The notes under the pieces are model-generated. The model saw nothing but the letters and a program-made list of their open reading frames with translations, had not been told where the DNA came from and searched no databases. The position numbers and the translations under genes are program-made. Of a stretch of DNA of 64,000 nt, positions 1 to 7,309 are shown one piece after another. The stretch spans positions 1 through 64,000 of the forward strand of contig CAILEM010000012.1 of the NCBI GenBank assembly GCA_903833215.1. The letters run 5' to 3'. Positions within the stretch are counted from its first letter, which is position 1; each line of letters opens with the position of its first letter. This stretch comes from an uncultured Armatimonadota bacterium. GTDB taxonomy: Bacteria > Armatimonadota > Fimbriimonadia > Fimbriimonadales > Fimbriimonadaceae.

Positions 1-22
1 CCCGAGAGCAGGAGGACTCACA

Positions 23-237
23 GCCTCCAGGCTCCGCTATCGCTTCGGCTGGAGGCATCATCGCTAGTGGTGCTCCTTCGGACCCACCTCCGATGGCTGG
101 TCGGTCTCTTAGCCTCACGGCTTCGGCTTTGCCTCAGGCGTGAGGCATCATCGCGACTCGTGCCCCGAAGTGCGACACCGAAAGGAGGCGGTTCGAGCCT
201 CCAGACTCCGCGATCGCTCCGGCTGGAGGCATCATCG
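23..237 (+). repeat. three REP-like hairpins 3' of glgB
   Basis: Three imperfect hairpins in the same orientation lie at 23-56, 112-146 and 197-230. The outer pair has the stem GCCTCCAG/CTGGAGGC; the middle one has GCCTCACG/CGTGAGGC. Each is followed by the same tail, ATCATCG. They sit just beyond the 3' end of the minus-strand branching enzyme gene. The same family recurs at 47306-47433 beyond thrC, and once in reverse at 33139-33173. I see no gene in 1-261. Confidence 0.75.
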
Positions 238-261
238 ATGGCCACATCTAGAACCGATTGG

Positions 262-2316
262 TCACTTCATCAGCCCAAGGGGTGCTAGGACTTGGGCACT
301 TCGGGCGGGGAGATAGATTTGTAGTGACTGCTTTTTTCCGTACATCGGGACGTCTTGCCATGGATAGATCAGAGGCGTGGCGAGCAGACCATGCCCTCCG
401 AAGGCGACCGAGTCGGTATCGAGGATAACTTTGTAGTCCGTCGGATCCGGAGCCGGGATTCGCAAACCGACATACGATTCGCTGGCACGGAAGTTGAACG
501 CGAAGACCAGGGGCCCGCGTCGGAAGACCACCTGCCTCGTGTCCTCGTGCAGAGCAAGTTGCTCAATCAACGGATCGCTGAGGAGGTTGTACGCGGGGTC
601 GAGTGCCAACATCGCCGCGTCGAAATCACGAAGCTCATGGTAATGCAGATGAGGCTGCTCAATAAGAGACCATTGCCTTCGAGCGTAGTGGTGCGAGTAA
701 CCGTTGTCGGGTCTTGGGAAGTCGACCCACTCGGGATGCCCGAACTCGTTGCCGATGAAGTTCAGATACGCCTCACCCGCGAGAGCGAATGTCACGAGGC
801 GAATCATCTTGTGGAGGGCAATGCCACGATCGATGACCGGATCCTGAGTGAACTTGCTCATGTTCGAGTACATCTTGCTGTCCATCAGCCAGAAGGCCAG
901 CGTCTTGTCTCCAACCAGAGCTTGGTCGTGCGACTCGACATAGCCGATATGCTTCTCGTTCGGCCGCCGGTTCAGCAGCACCGAGTAGAGGTCAGCCAAC
1001 GGCCAGTCCTCATCTTTTTTCTCCTTAAGGAGCTTGATCCAGAAATCAGGAACGCCCATGGCGAGGCGATAGTCGAATCCCAAACCACCCTCTTCAACGG
1101 GACGGCAGGTGCCAGCCATCCCCGAAACATCTTCGGCAATGGTGATTGCTTCTGGATTTAGGAGATGCGAAAGCTGGTTTGCGAGCTTGAGGTAACCGAC
1201 TGCGTCTTCGTCGACGTTGCCACCGAAGTAGTCGTCATAGCTTGAAAAAGACCGGCCTAGACCATGATCGAGATACATCATGCTCGTCACGCCGTCAAAC
1301 CGCAGGCCATCAAACCGAAACTCCTCCAACCAGTAGCGCACGTTGGACAGCAGGAATCTCAATACTTCGGGTTTGCCGTAATCGAACAGCATCGAATCCC
1401 ACGCAGCGTGTTGCCCACGACCACCCGCGTGAAAGTACTGGTGGTCGGTCCCGTCAAACTTGCTTAGCCCCTCTTCCGTGTTCTTGACAGCGTGCGAGTG
1501 AACGATGTCCATGATCACGCGGATTCCTAGCCCGTGGGCGACGTCAATCAGTTCTTTTAGTTCTTCCGGGGTTCCGAACCGCGAGGAGACAGCAAAGAAA
1601 TTCGAGACGAGGTACCCGAATGAGCCGTAATACGGGTGCTCCATTACCGCCATGAGTTGGATCGCGTTGTAGCCGATCTCAGCGATTTTAGGAAGAGTGT
1701 TCTGAGTGAACTCGCGAAAGCTCCCGACCTTGCCTTCCTCCTGAGCCATTCCCACGTGAGCTTCGTAGATCCTAAGTCCACCTTTGATCACTGGGACCGG
1801 GTTTTGCCAAACGTATGGCGTCTCCGGGTTCCAGTACTGGCCTGAGAAGGCGTGCGATTGCGGATCCTGAACAGCTCTGCGAATGTAAGCAGGGATCCGA
1901 TCGAACCGTCCAGCGCGAGTCGAAACGTTGACTTTGACCTTGGAACCGTGCACAAGCCCTTCCCCATATTCAGTGTCGGGGAGGAAGATCGACCAAACAC
2001 CCCATTCATCGCGTGTCATTGGGTTTGCGTCTCGAATCCAGCCGTTAAAATCTCCGACTAGAGAGAGGGCAGATGCCTCTGGTGCCCACTCTCGGTACCA
2101 CACGCCAGCCGCACCATCTTTCTCGCCTCGGTTCAGGCCGAAATAGTGGTGTCCGAGGCTCGCAGGCCCCAAAAGGTCGTCAGAAGGGAGCGACGACAGC
2201 ATCCACTTATAGTGGTCTGTCCTTTCTTTCAGGCGCTCGCGGTAGGGTTCCAGCCATGGATCAATGGCGATAAGCCCAGTTCCGTCCGACTCGAAATCTC
2301 CGTTCCGTTTTGACAT
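262..2316 (-). CDS. glgB: 1,4-alpha-glucan branching enzyme, eukaryotic-type (GH13_8)
   Basis: Makes alpha-1,6 branches in glycogen in the cytoplasm. The 684 residues begin with a CBM48-like domain (about 60-170), followed by a GH13 barrel and an all-beta C-terminus. The catalytic residues are recognisable: nucleophile D341 in RFDGVTSMMY, acid/base E395 in AEDVSGM, and D464 in ESHDQALVGDK. The VESHDQALVGDK and AEDVSGM forms, and the start near DPWLEPY, are those of plant and animal branching enzymes rather than the Escherichia coli GlgB type. It is the last gene of a minus-strand run (moaC-moaB-tatD-glgB), 34 bases after tatD. No other glycogen gene lies nearby. Family assignment is secure. 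Confidence 0.95.
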   Translation of the reverse strand: MSKRNGDFESDGTGLIAIDPWLEPYRERLKERTDHYKWMLSSLPSDDLLGPASLGHHYFGLNRGEKDGAAGVWYREWAPEASALSLVGDFNGWIRDANPMTRDEWGVWSIFLPDTEYGEGLVHGSKVKVNVSTRAGRFDRIPAYIRRAVQDPQSHAFSGQYWNPETPYVWQNPVPVIKGGLRIYEAHVGMAQEEGKVGSFREFTQNTLPKIAEIGYNAIQLMAVMEHPYYGSFGYLVSNFFAVSSRFGTPEELKELIDVAHGLGIRVIMDIVHSHAVKNTEEGLSKFDGTDHQYFHAGGRGQHAAWDSMLFDYGKPEVLRFLLSNVRYWLEEFRFDGLRFDGVTSMMYLDHGLGRSFSSYDDYFGGNVDEDAVGYLKLANQLSHLLNPEAITIAEDVSGMAGTCRPVEEGGLGFDYRLAMGVPDFWIKLLKEKKDEDWPLADLYSVLLNRRPNEKHIGYVESHDQALVGDKTLAFWLMDSKMYSNMSKFTQDPVIDRGIALHKMIRLVTFALAGEAYLNFIGNEFGHPEWVDFPRPDNGYSHHYARRQWSLIEQPHLHYHELRDFDAAMLALDPAYNLLSDPLIEQLALHEDTRQVVFRRGPLVFAFNFRASESYVGLRIPAPDPTDYKVILDTDSVAFGGHGLLATPLIYPWQDVPMYGKKQSLQIYLPARSAQVLAPLGLMK

Positions 2317-2350
2317 GGGGTCACTCGCAGTATAGGTTGAAACAGAGTTT

Positions 2351-3115
2351 CTAACCGTCGATTCGGAAAAACCGAAGTGCGTTTTGTGTCGTTAGGTCAG
2401 CGCATTCCTCCGCCGTGATCCCAAGAACGGTGGCAAGTCCATCGTTGACGTACTTCACGTAAGCAGGCTGATTCGGTTGTCCACGAAAAGGCACGGGGGG
2501 CATATAGGGGCTGTCGGTTTCGATGACCAGTCTGTCGTGGGGAATTTGGCCAATCACCTCTCGCAAGGTATTCGAATTCTTGTAAGTGATCGGACCATCG
2601 ACGCCGATCATGCAGCCGAGGTCAAGAGATCGCTTTGCGTCGGTGGCATCGCCAGCAAAGCAGTGAAATAGATATGGATGCGGCGGGCGCTTTTCGAGGA
2701 TATCAAGAAGCTGCGGATAGGCCTCACGGCAGTGAAACACCACCGGCATTTGCGTGCGGACAGCGAGGTCGAGTTGATCGAAGAGAGCGACGCGCTGTTG
2801 CTCCGGTGTCGCGTAATCCCAGTGGAAATCCAGTCCAATCTCGCCAATCGCGACGACCTTCGGATGCGAAAGCATTTCCTCGATTTCGTCCAACGATTCT
2901 GTGGTGTAGTCCTTCGTGTAGGTAGGGTGCCAACCGACGACCGCGTATACATCGGCAAACTGTTCGGCCACCGCAATCGCTTGCCGGCTTGATTCAGGAT
3001 CGCAACCCACCGTAATGAGCTTGCCAACGCCAGCGCGCTTGGCTATCTCGACGGTTTCACTTGGATTGGGAAACTTGTCAGGAAAGTTGATGTGGCAGTG
3101 GGTGTCGATCAGCAT
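2351..3115 (-). CDS. tatD: TatD family metal-dependent hydrolase / DNase
   Basis: A TIM-barrel amidohydrolase-fold enzyme, known in the family as a 3'-5' DNase acting in DNA repair or RNA quality control. The start MLIDTHCHINF supplies the HxH metal pair. AIGEIGLDFHWD, VVFHCREAYP, LFHCFAG and VIETDSPYMPP are the other classical TatD motifs, so all metal ligands appear present. About 254 residues is the usual family length. A start 15 bases upstream (3130) would add five residues and overlap moaB by 22 bases; I prefer the ATG directly before the conserved IDTHCH, a 7-base overlap. Either way the overlap implies translation coupled to moaB. Confidence 0.93.
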   Translation of the reverse strand: MLIDTHCHINFPDKFPNPSETVEIAKRAGVGKLITVGCDPESSRQAIAVAEQFADVYAVVGWHPTYTKDYTTESLDEIEEMLSHPKVVAIGEIGLDFHWDYATPEQQRVALFDQLDLAVRTQMPVVFHCREAYPQLLDILEKRPPHPYLFHCFAGDATDAKRSLDLGCMIGVDGPITYKNSNTLREVIGQIPHDRLVIETDSPYMPPVPFRGQPNQPAYVKYVNDGLATVLGITAEECADLTTQNALRFFRIDG

Positions 3116-3591
3116 TCGTTCGCTGGACAATGCCCCTCGTGCAGGTTCGTCAGAATCGGATCAAGCAGCTTTCCAATCGCTCGAATCCCTTGCAATACTG
3201 CTTTCGGCGAACCAGGCAGATTTACAACGAGCGCGCCGTGGCACACCCCCGCGATGCCGCGAGAGAGGTGGCTAAATTCTGTGTGGGCCGCTCCGCGTTG
3301 GCGCATCAGTTCACATAGCGAGTCGGCTCGCTTCTCCAGCAAAGGAGCAGTGGCTTCGGGTGTGACATCCCGAGGTGCGAATCCGGTACCTCCGGTGGTG
3401 AAGACAGCATGACAGGTGGCGCAAAGCTCAAGAATCGCGGCCTGAATCTGGTCGACTTCATCTTGTACAAGGCGATAGTCGAAATCCTTGTATCCAAATT
3501 CTTCAAGAGTTGCACGCGCCATCGGGCCGCTTTGGTCGGTCGATGGGTTCCGTGAGTCACTCACGGTGATGATGCCTATTCGCGCAGCCAA
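3109..3591 (-). CDS. moaB: molybdenum cofactor protein MoaB/MogA family
   Basis: A MoCF_biosynth-domain protein of 160 residues that adenylylates molybdopterin before metal insertion, or is its close paralogue. It opens with RIGIITVSDSR, and the family nucleotide/MPT-binding signatures TTGGTGFAPRDVTPEA and LPGSPKAV are intact. It overlaps moaC by 16 bases upstream and tatD downstream, so moaC-moaB-tatD is clearly one transcript. The motifs fit MoaB or MogA equally well; the coupling to moaC favours MoaB. No other cofactor genes (moaA, moaE, moeA) lie in the window. Confidence 0.92.
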   Translation of the reverse strand: MAARIGIITVSDSRNPSTDQSGPMARATLEEFGYKDFDYRLVQDEVDQIQAAILELCATCHAVFTTGGTGFAPRDVTPEATAPLLEKRADSLCELMRQRGAAHTEFSHLSRGIAGVCHGALVVNLPGSPKAVLQGIRAIGKLLDPILTNLHEGHCPANEC

Positions 3592-4037
3592 TCGGCTTTT
3601 CCTCCCGTTTTTTCCATGAGCATGACATCGGTGAGAATGAGGTCTGGGCTCACGCCTTTGAGCATGTCTATGAGCGTGATTCCCGCAGTGACCACTGCCG
3701 CATAGGCCTCCATCTCGACGCCGGTTGCAGCATCCGTACGCGCGGTTGCTTCGATGGCAATGCCGTCATCAGTCAACCGGATAGCCACGTCAAGATGCGA
3801 AAGCGGGATCTGATGGCAGAGCGGGATGAGGTCGGAACACTTCTTTCCGCCTTGAATGCCTGCGATCTGGGCGATCGTGAGGGCGTCACCTTTAGGCAAT
3901 TTGTGGATAGCGTCGCGGTGGGTCTCCGTGATCTTCAGCAACCCAGCGACCTTCGCCTGGCGGAACGTGGAGGTCTTGCCAGACACATCAACCATCCTCA
4001 CCGACCCATCAGGAGCCACATGGCTCAGTTCACTCAT
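3576..4037 (-). CDS. moaC: cyclic pyranopterin monophosphate synthase MoaC
   Basis: Converts the MoaA product into cyclic pyranopterin monophosphate, the first dedicated step of molybdenum cofactor synthesis. The signature segments are visible: RMVDVSGK near the start, KKCSDLIPLCHQIPLSH (catalytic Lys and His region), and GVEMEAYAAVVTAGITLIDM near the C-terminus. The start chosen is the ATG of MSELSHVAP, giving about 153 residues, the usual length; the open frame extends nine codons further. It overlaps moaB by 16 bases. The preceding antitoxin gene lies about 126 bases upstream on the same strand. Confidence 0.95.
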   Translation of the reverse strand: MSELSHVAPDGSVRMVDVSGKTSTFRQAKVAGLLKITETHRDAIHKLPKGDALTIAQIAGIQGGKKCSDLIPLCHQIPLSHLDVAIRLTDDGIAIEATARTDAATGVEMEAYAAVVTAGITLIDMLKGVSPDLILTDVMLMEKTGGKADWLRE

Positions 4038-4163
4038 GCGCTTATTATCGTAGATGCGATGCACTGCCTGCTGGCAAGGCGAGACGTTCAGTGGACAAAC
4101 CCCAAGAAACCTCCAAGTTCCAGACGTCCCAACGATCGCGGCCAGGCCCGCGGTGTTGACACT

Positions 4164-4544
4164 CTATCTGACGTGGCCGAGGCCATGCCGCTCGATAAGC
4201 GAAAGAAGCCGAAGCGCTGGTCCGTCTGGCTTGCGCGCACCACGCTCCCACTGAGATAGGGTTGCCGTGGCCACTCCTAGATGCATTGCCAAAACGGCTT
4301 GGCTGGCACCGACCAGCTCCCGAATTTCTTTGATGTGCTCTGGAGGGATTGCTGGCGTAGGTGTTATCACGCTCGAATCAAATGTATCTCGCTGGAGGCG
4401 AAGGGGCTTCGCACCCACTTCAGCGTGGAGAGCCTCGGCCTCCTGAGCTCGCTCATCACTCATGAACCCATGACGATAGAGAGACTCTGCAACCTCTCTC
4501 ATGCCGTCGAACATGTCAAGCTCGATTTCTCTTTCAGTTCTCAT
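4164..4544 (-). CDS. helix-turn-helix antitoxin (HigA/NadS-like)
   Basis: A DNA-binding protein of about 126 residues with an Xre-type helix-turn-helix near the C-terminus (IRELVGASQAVLAMHLGVAT followed by TLSQWERGARKP). It is predicted to neutralise the toxin encoded immediately upstream and to repress their shared promoter. A start at 4559 is also open and would overlap the toxin gene by 26 bases; the ATG at 4544 gives 11. Toxin-first gene order with a HigA-like partner is typical of higBA or relBE-like modules. The overlap and the domain pairing make the assignment good; the exact family is uncertain. Confidence 0.82.
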   Translation of the reverse strand: MRTEREIELDMFDGMREVAESLYRHGFMSDERAQEAEALHAEVGAKPLRLQRDTFDSSVITPTPAIPPEHIKEIRELVGASQAVLAMHLGVATATLSQWERGARKPDGPALRLLSLIERHGLGHVR

Positions 4545-4938
4545 CTTTGGTCTTTTCACCTTGCGGTCGCTTGATTTCCCTCAGCTCTTCACATGCGAGA
4601 AGAATCTCCACCTGCTCGTCCGCCAAAGCCATCAAATCTGAGGCGATCTTCCGAAATCCCTTTAGCGCGTTTGGGGTTATGTTGTCAGCTTCATTCTTGG
4701 GGAATCCATAAAGAAAGAACGCCCGAAATTCAGAGCGAAATCCGATTATCGTGCGAAACCCCTTGATGGCAGGTTCGTTGGGTCTTCCTACCGCCTGCTT
4801 GATTACTTCTTCACCCAAATCGGCATAGATCAGTCCATTGTCAGCCCGATCCACTGCGTCTATCAGCCGTTCGTCGCCTATTCGCGCCTTCCGAGCAAAC
4901 TTGTCGAATGCTGGAATCGCAAATATCCGCGACGACAT
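4534..4938 (-). CDS. RelE/HigB-like toxin
   Basis: About 134 residues with the layout of the RelE-like toxins that often accompany HigA-type antitoxins: SRIFAIPAFDKFARKARI at the start, GGF-like KGFRTIIGFRSEFRAFFLYGF in the middle, and a helical C-terminus. Family members usually cut mRNA at the ribosome. It appears complete. The start used is the ATG before SSRIFAIP; an upstream in-frame ATG at 4953 adds five residues. It overlaps the antitoxin downstream. Of the toxin-antitoxin loci in this window, this one and the one at 28.4-29.1 kb look intact. Confidence 0.8.
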   Translation of the reverse strand: MSSRIFAIPAFDKFARKARIGDERLIDAVDRADNGLIYADLGEEVIKQAVGRPNEPAIKGFRTIIGFRSEFRAFFLYGFPKNEADNITPNALKGFRKIASDLMALADEQVEILLACEELREIKRPQGEKTKDEN

Positions 4939-5104
4939 GATCCATCGTACCAACTCAATGATCTATCCGTCAATGAGTGGTTCTTGGTCTCCACTTTGAG
5001 TTAACCGAGCCTCCGCATCGCGTTGAAGGCGCATGAAGACGGCCTGACAGTAGGTCGCATCAAACTCTGGTCGTGGAAACCAAGCCTGAACCGGGTGCTG
5101 GATT

Positions 5105-5234
5105 TCATCGCGCAAAGGACGCGGAGGGACGCAAAGGGGAAGGGTTTGGCTCTAGATTAGATGTTTGCGGATTGTCCTCTGAGTGATGAATCAAACGCAT
5201 GCCTTAGCGAACCTTAGAGTCCTTTGCGTGATGA
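5105..5234. repeat. 130-bp inverted-repeat element, copy 1
   Basis: A left arm rich in GCAAAGGACGC (5105-5138) is answered by an imperfect inverted right arm, ending GTCCTTTGCGTGATGA, at 5202-5234. The middle is not conserved. A second element of the same length with the same arms lies at 55168-55297. The rest of 4939-5281 shows no gene. An open frame starting at 5183 begins inside this element, which argues for the later start of the next gene. Confidence 0.7.
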
Positions 5235-5281
5235 AGTCCGGACCGAAACCCATTCGGCGGCTACGGCGTCCCATAGGTGGG

Positions 5282-6046
5282 ATGTCTGAGCGTCGTTACG
5301 ATGAAGCCGAGCTTGCTGCGATTTTACGATCGGCGGCTGAGGCTCAAGCTGAGGATTTTTCTGGCAACGGAGAATCTGCGGGGCTGACGTTGCGTGAAAT
5401 CGAGCGATTAGCATCCGAAGTAGGCATCGATCCAAAACGCATTGCATCTGCCGCAGCTTCCTTGGATGTCCGGCCGAAAAAGGTCAGGAAATTCCAGATG
5501 TTCGGGCCTCCTGCGACAGAAACCTTTGAGCGGTCTTTTGACGGCGAACTGGATGAAGCCGGCTGGGAAGAAGTCATTGCCGACTTGCGGCAGACCTACG
5601 GGATGGCGGGCGAAATCAGTCGCGTCGGATCGACACAGGAGTGGAAGGCCAGTAGCGACACTCTTTCCGTTCATCTATCGGCGACTATCCGAAACGGCCG
5701 GACTCGGTTTCGACTGAATATCAATCAGTCGGGTGCGTTGACTGCAGGCTGGATGTTTGGGTTTGTGACGTCGTTTATGTCGATGATGGGCTTTATCGCG
5801 ATATGCAAGAAGGCACACGTCGATCCTTTGATGGGTTTCATCATCTTTGGGTTTGTCCTCACGGCGCTCTACTTCATTACTCACCGGCTGATATGCCGAT
5901 GGGCGGAAAATATTGAGTCGAGAAGCGAGGCTATATTGGGGCGTTTGGGTGAGATTATCGAAGCGGGCAGGTCAATCTCGAAACCGTTACCTGTTTCCTC
6001 ATCCGTTCAAAACGACCTCGAACAACGATTGACAGGTAACGCCTAA
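5282..6046 (+). CDS. membrane protein with N-terminal helical domain, unknown function
   Basis: A protein of 254 residues. The N-terminal 60 residues (start MSERRYDEAELAAILRSAAE, then GLTLREIERLASEVGIDP) resemble a short helical module seen at the head of many bacterial membrane proteins of unknown role. A middle segment of about 90 residues follows, then two membrane helices (about residues 160-182 and 190-210) separated by a short polar loop. The frame is open upstream to 5183, but that extension lies in the 130-bp repeat, so the ATG at 5282 is preferred. A strong terminator follows directly. I cannot assign a function. Confidence 0.7.
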   Translation: MSERRYDEAELAAILRSAAEAQAEDFSGNGESAGLTLREIERLASEVGIDPKRIASAAASLDVRPKKVRKFQMFGPPATETFERSFDGELDEAGWEEVIADLRQTYGMAGEISRVGSTQEWKASSDTLSVHLSATIRNGRTRFRLNINQSGALTAGWMFGFVTSFMSMMGFIAICKKAHVDPLMGFIIFGFVLTALYFITHRLICRWAENIESRSEAILGRLGEIIEAGRSISKPLPVSSSVQNDLEQRLTGNA

Positions 6047-6078
6047 CTCCCCCGCCAAGCGTGATTGGCAGGGGAGTT
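6045..6078. terminator. bidirectional hairpin terminator
   Basis: AACTCCCC (6045-6052) pairs with GGGGAGTT (6071-6078). After one mismatch, GCCAA pairs with TTGGC around a six-base loop. A short T-run follows on the plus strand (CTTTT). It sits between convergent genes and overlaps the stop codon of the upstream one, so it could serve both. Confidence 0.8.
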
Positions 6079-6089
6079 TAGGGCTTTTC

Positions 6090-7139
6090 CTAGACTCGCT
6101 TCAGAAGGGTTACGCGGCCGATGGGAACCCATTCCGCCACTAGAATGTCGCCATTGCGAAGGAAGATCGCGTCGTGCGGGTGGATGAACTTTCCAGGAAT
6201 GAACTGATCGCGCGGTGCGTCTCGAAGATCCTTCTGGTGCCCGTCAGAGTCGCCGTCGCCGAGCATTGTGATGACCTTGTTGTCCTTATCCAGCAACGTG
6301 ATCACGCTGTCGAGGTCCGGGACAAGCATCTCGCCGTGGCGAAGGTGGAAGTTACACGGAAGTCGCATACCGTCAGTTACAAAGCTGACGTGCTTGCCGT
6401 CGAGGCTGAAGTATTGGATTCGGCGATTCGAACGGTCGGCAACCGCGAGGAGAGGCTCGTGACCGCGATCGTCAAGCCAGAGACCGTGCGGACAGTTAAC
6501 CTTGCCCTTCTCTGAGCCTCGCCCACCAAATGTGCGCACCCAGTTCGCTTTCGCGTCGTACTGGTGGATCCAACTGGATCCGTAACCATCTGCGATGTAG
6601 AAGCCGCCGTCTGGAGCAAATGCGATATTGGTAGGCACAAATGCGTTCTTATCGTTGTAGACGCCAGGCTCTTGGGGCACACCTTTAACCCAAACTACGT
6701 CTCCATCAAGGGTTGTCTTTACCACTTCTCGATGGGAAGTATCGCAGTGATAGAGGAATTCCTGATGGCCCTCTTTTCGGATGTCAATTCCATGTGCGCC
6801 ACCTTTGAATCGGGCACCCCATGACTTGATGAATTTGCCATGCTGGTCGTAAACCACCACTGCGTCATCACTTGGGCTCGTCGAATGAACGGTTTGAGCA
6901 AGATAGATATGCCCCTTCGCATCTTGGATCACTCCATGGGTATCGCCGAACTTAATGTTCGGTGGAGGTGTTAACCAGTCGTGGTAACACTCGTATTTGT
7001 GGTGGCCAGACCCTAGGATGATCGGAGTTCCGTCTCTCCTGCGCAAGGCACCGATACCAGGAATCCCGCCAAGCGTCAAAGCTGCTGCCGCTGCACCCGT
7101 CTGTTGAATGAATTGTCTTCGTGTTACATCGTTCGCCAT
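6090..7139 (-). CDS. Tat-exported NHL/six-bladed beta-propeller protein
   Basis: A protein of 349 residues starting with a clear twin-arginine signal (TRRQFIQQTGAAAAALTLGG), so it should be folded before export across the cytoplasmic membrane. The mature part has repeated NHL-type blades: GVIQDAKGHIYLAQT, NIAFAPDGGFYIADGYGSS, CPHGLWLDDRG with LLAVADRSNRRIQYFS, and PHDAIFLRNGDILVAEW. Similar propellers occur in peptidylglycine lyase-like and 6-phosphogluconolactonase-like proteins, but no catalytic residue can be assigned here. It is convergent with the preceding gene and divergent from the secretin gene at 7310. Confidence 0.85.
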   Translation of the reverse strand: MANDVTRRQFIQQTGAAAAALTLGGIPGIGALRRRDGTPIILGSGHHKYECYHDWLTPPPNIKFGDTHGVIQDAKGHIYLAQTVHSTSPSDDAVVVYDQHGKFIKSWGARFKGGAHGIDIRKEGHQEFLYHCDTSHREVVKTTLDGDVVWVKGVPQEPGVYNDKNAFVPTNIAFAPDGGFYIADGYGSSWIHQYDAKANWVRTFGGRGSEKGKVNCPHGLWLDDRGHEPLLAVADRSNRRIQYFSLDGKHVSFVTDGMRLPCNFHLRHGEMLVPDLDSVITLLDKDNKVITMLGDGDSDGHQKDLRDAPRDQFIPGKFIHPHDAIFLRNGDILVAEWVPIGRVTLLKRV

Positions 7140-7309
7140 CGTTCGATTTCCTCTTCTTGAAAAGTCGCCAAGCGCAGTCGCAACCCCGCAACGTCGCCAG
7201 TCTTTTGATAGTAAGTCTTAACTAACCAATAATTCGTCTGCCATTTTTGCTGAAATGGACGTCGTTCATTTGAAAACCCGCGTACTGAGCAAGGAACTTC
7301 CGAGATCTG

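Noticed and set aside
355-1161. 268-codon plus-strand frame
   Set aside because: Lies wholly antisense to the well-supported branching enzyme gene.
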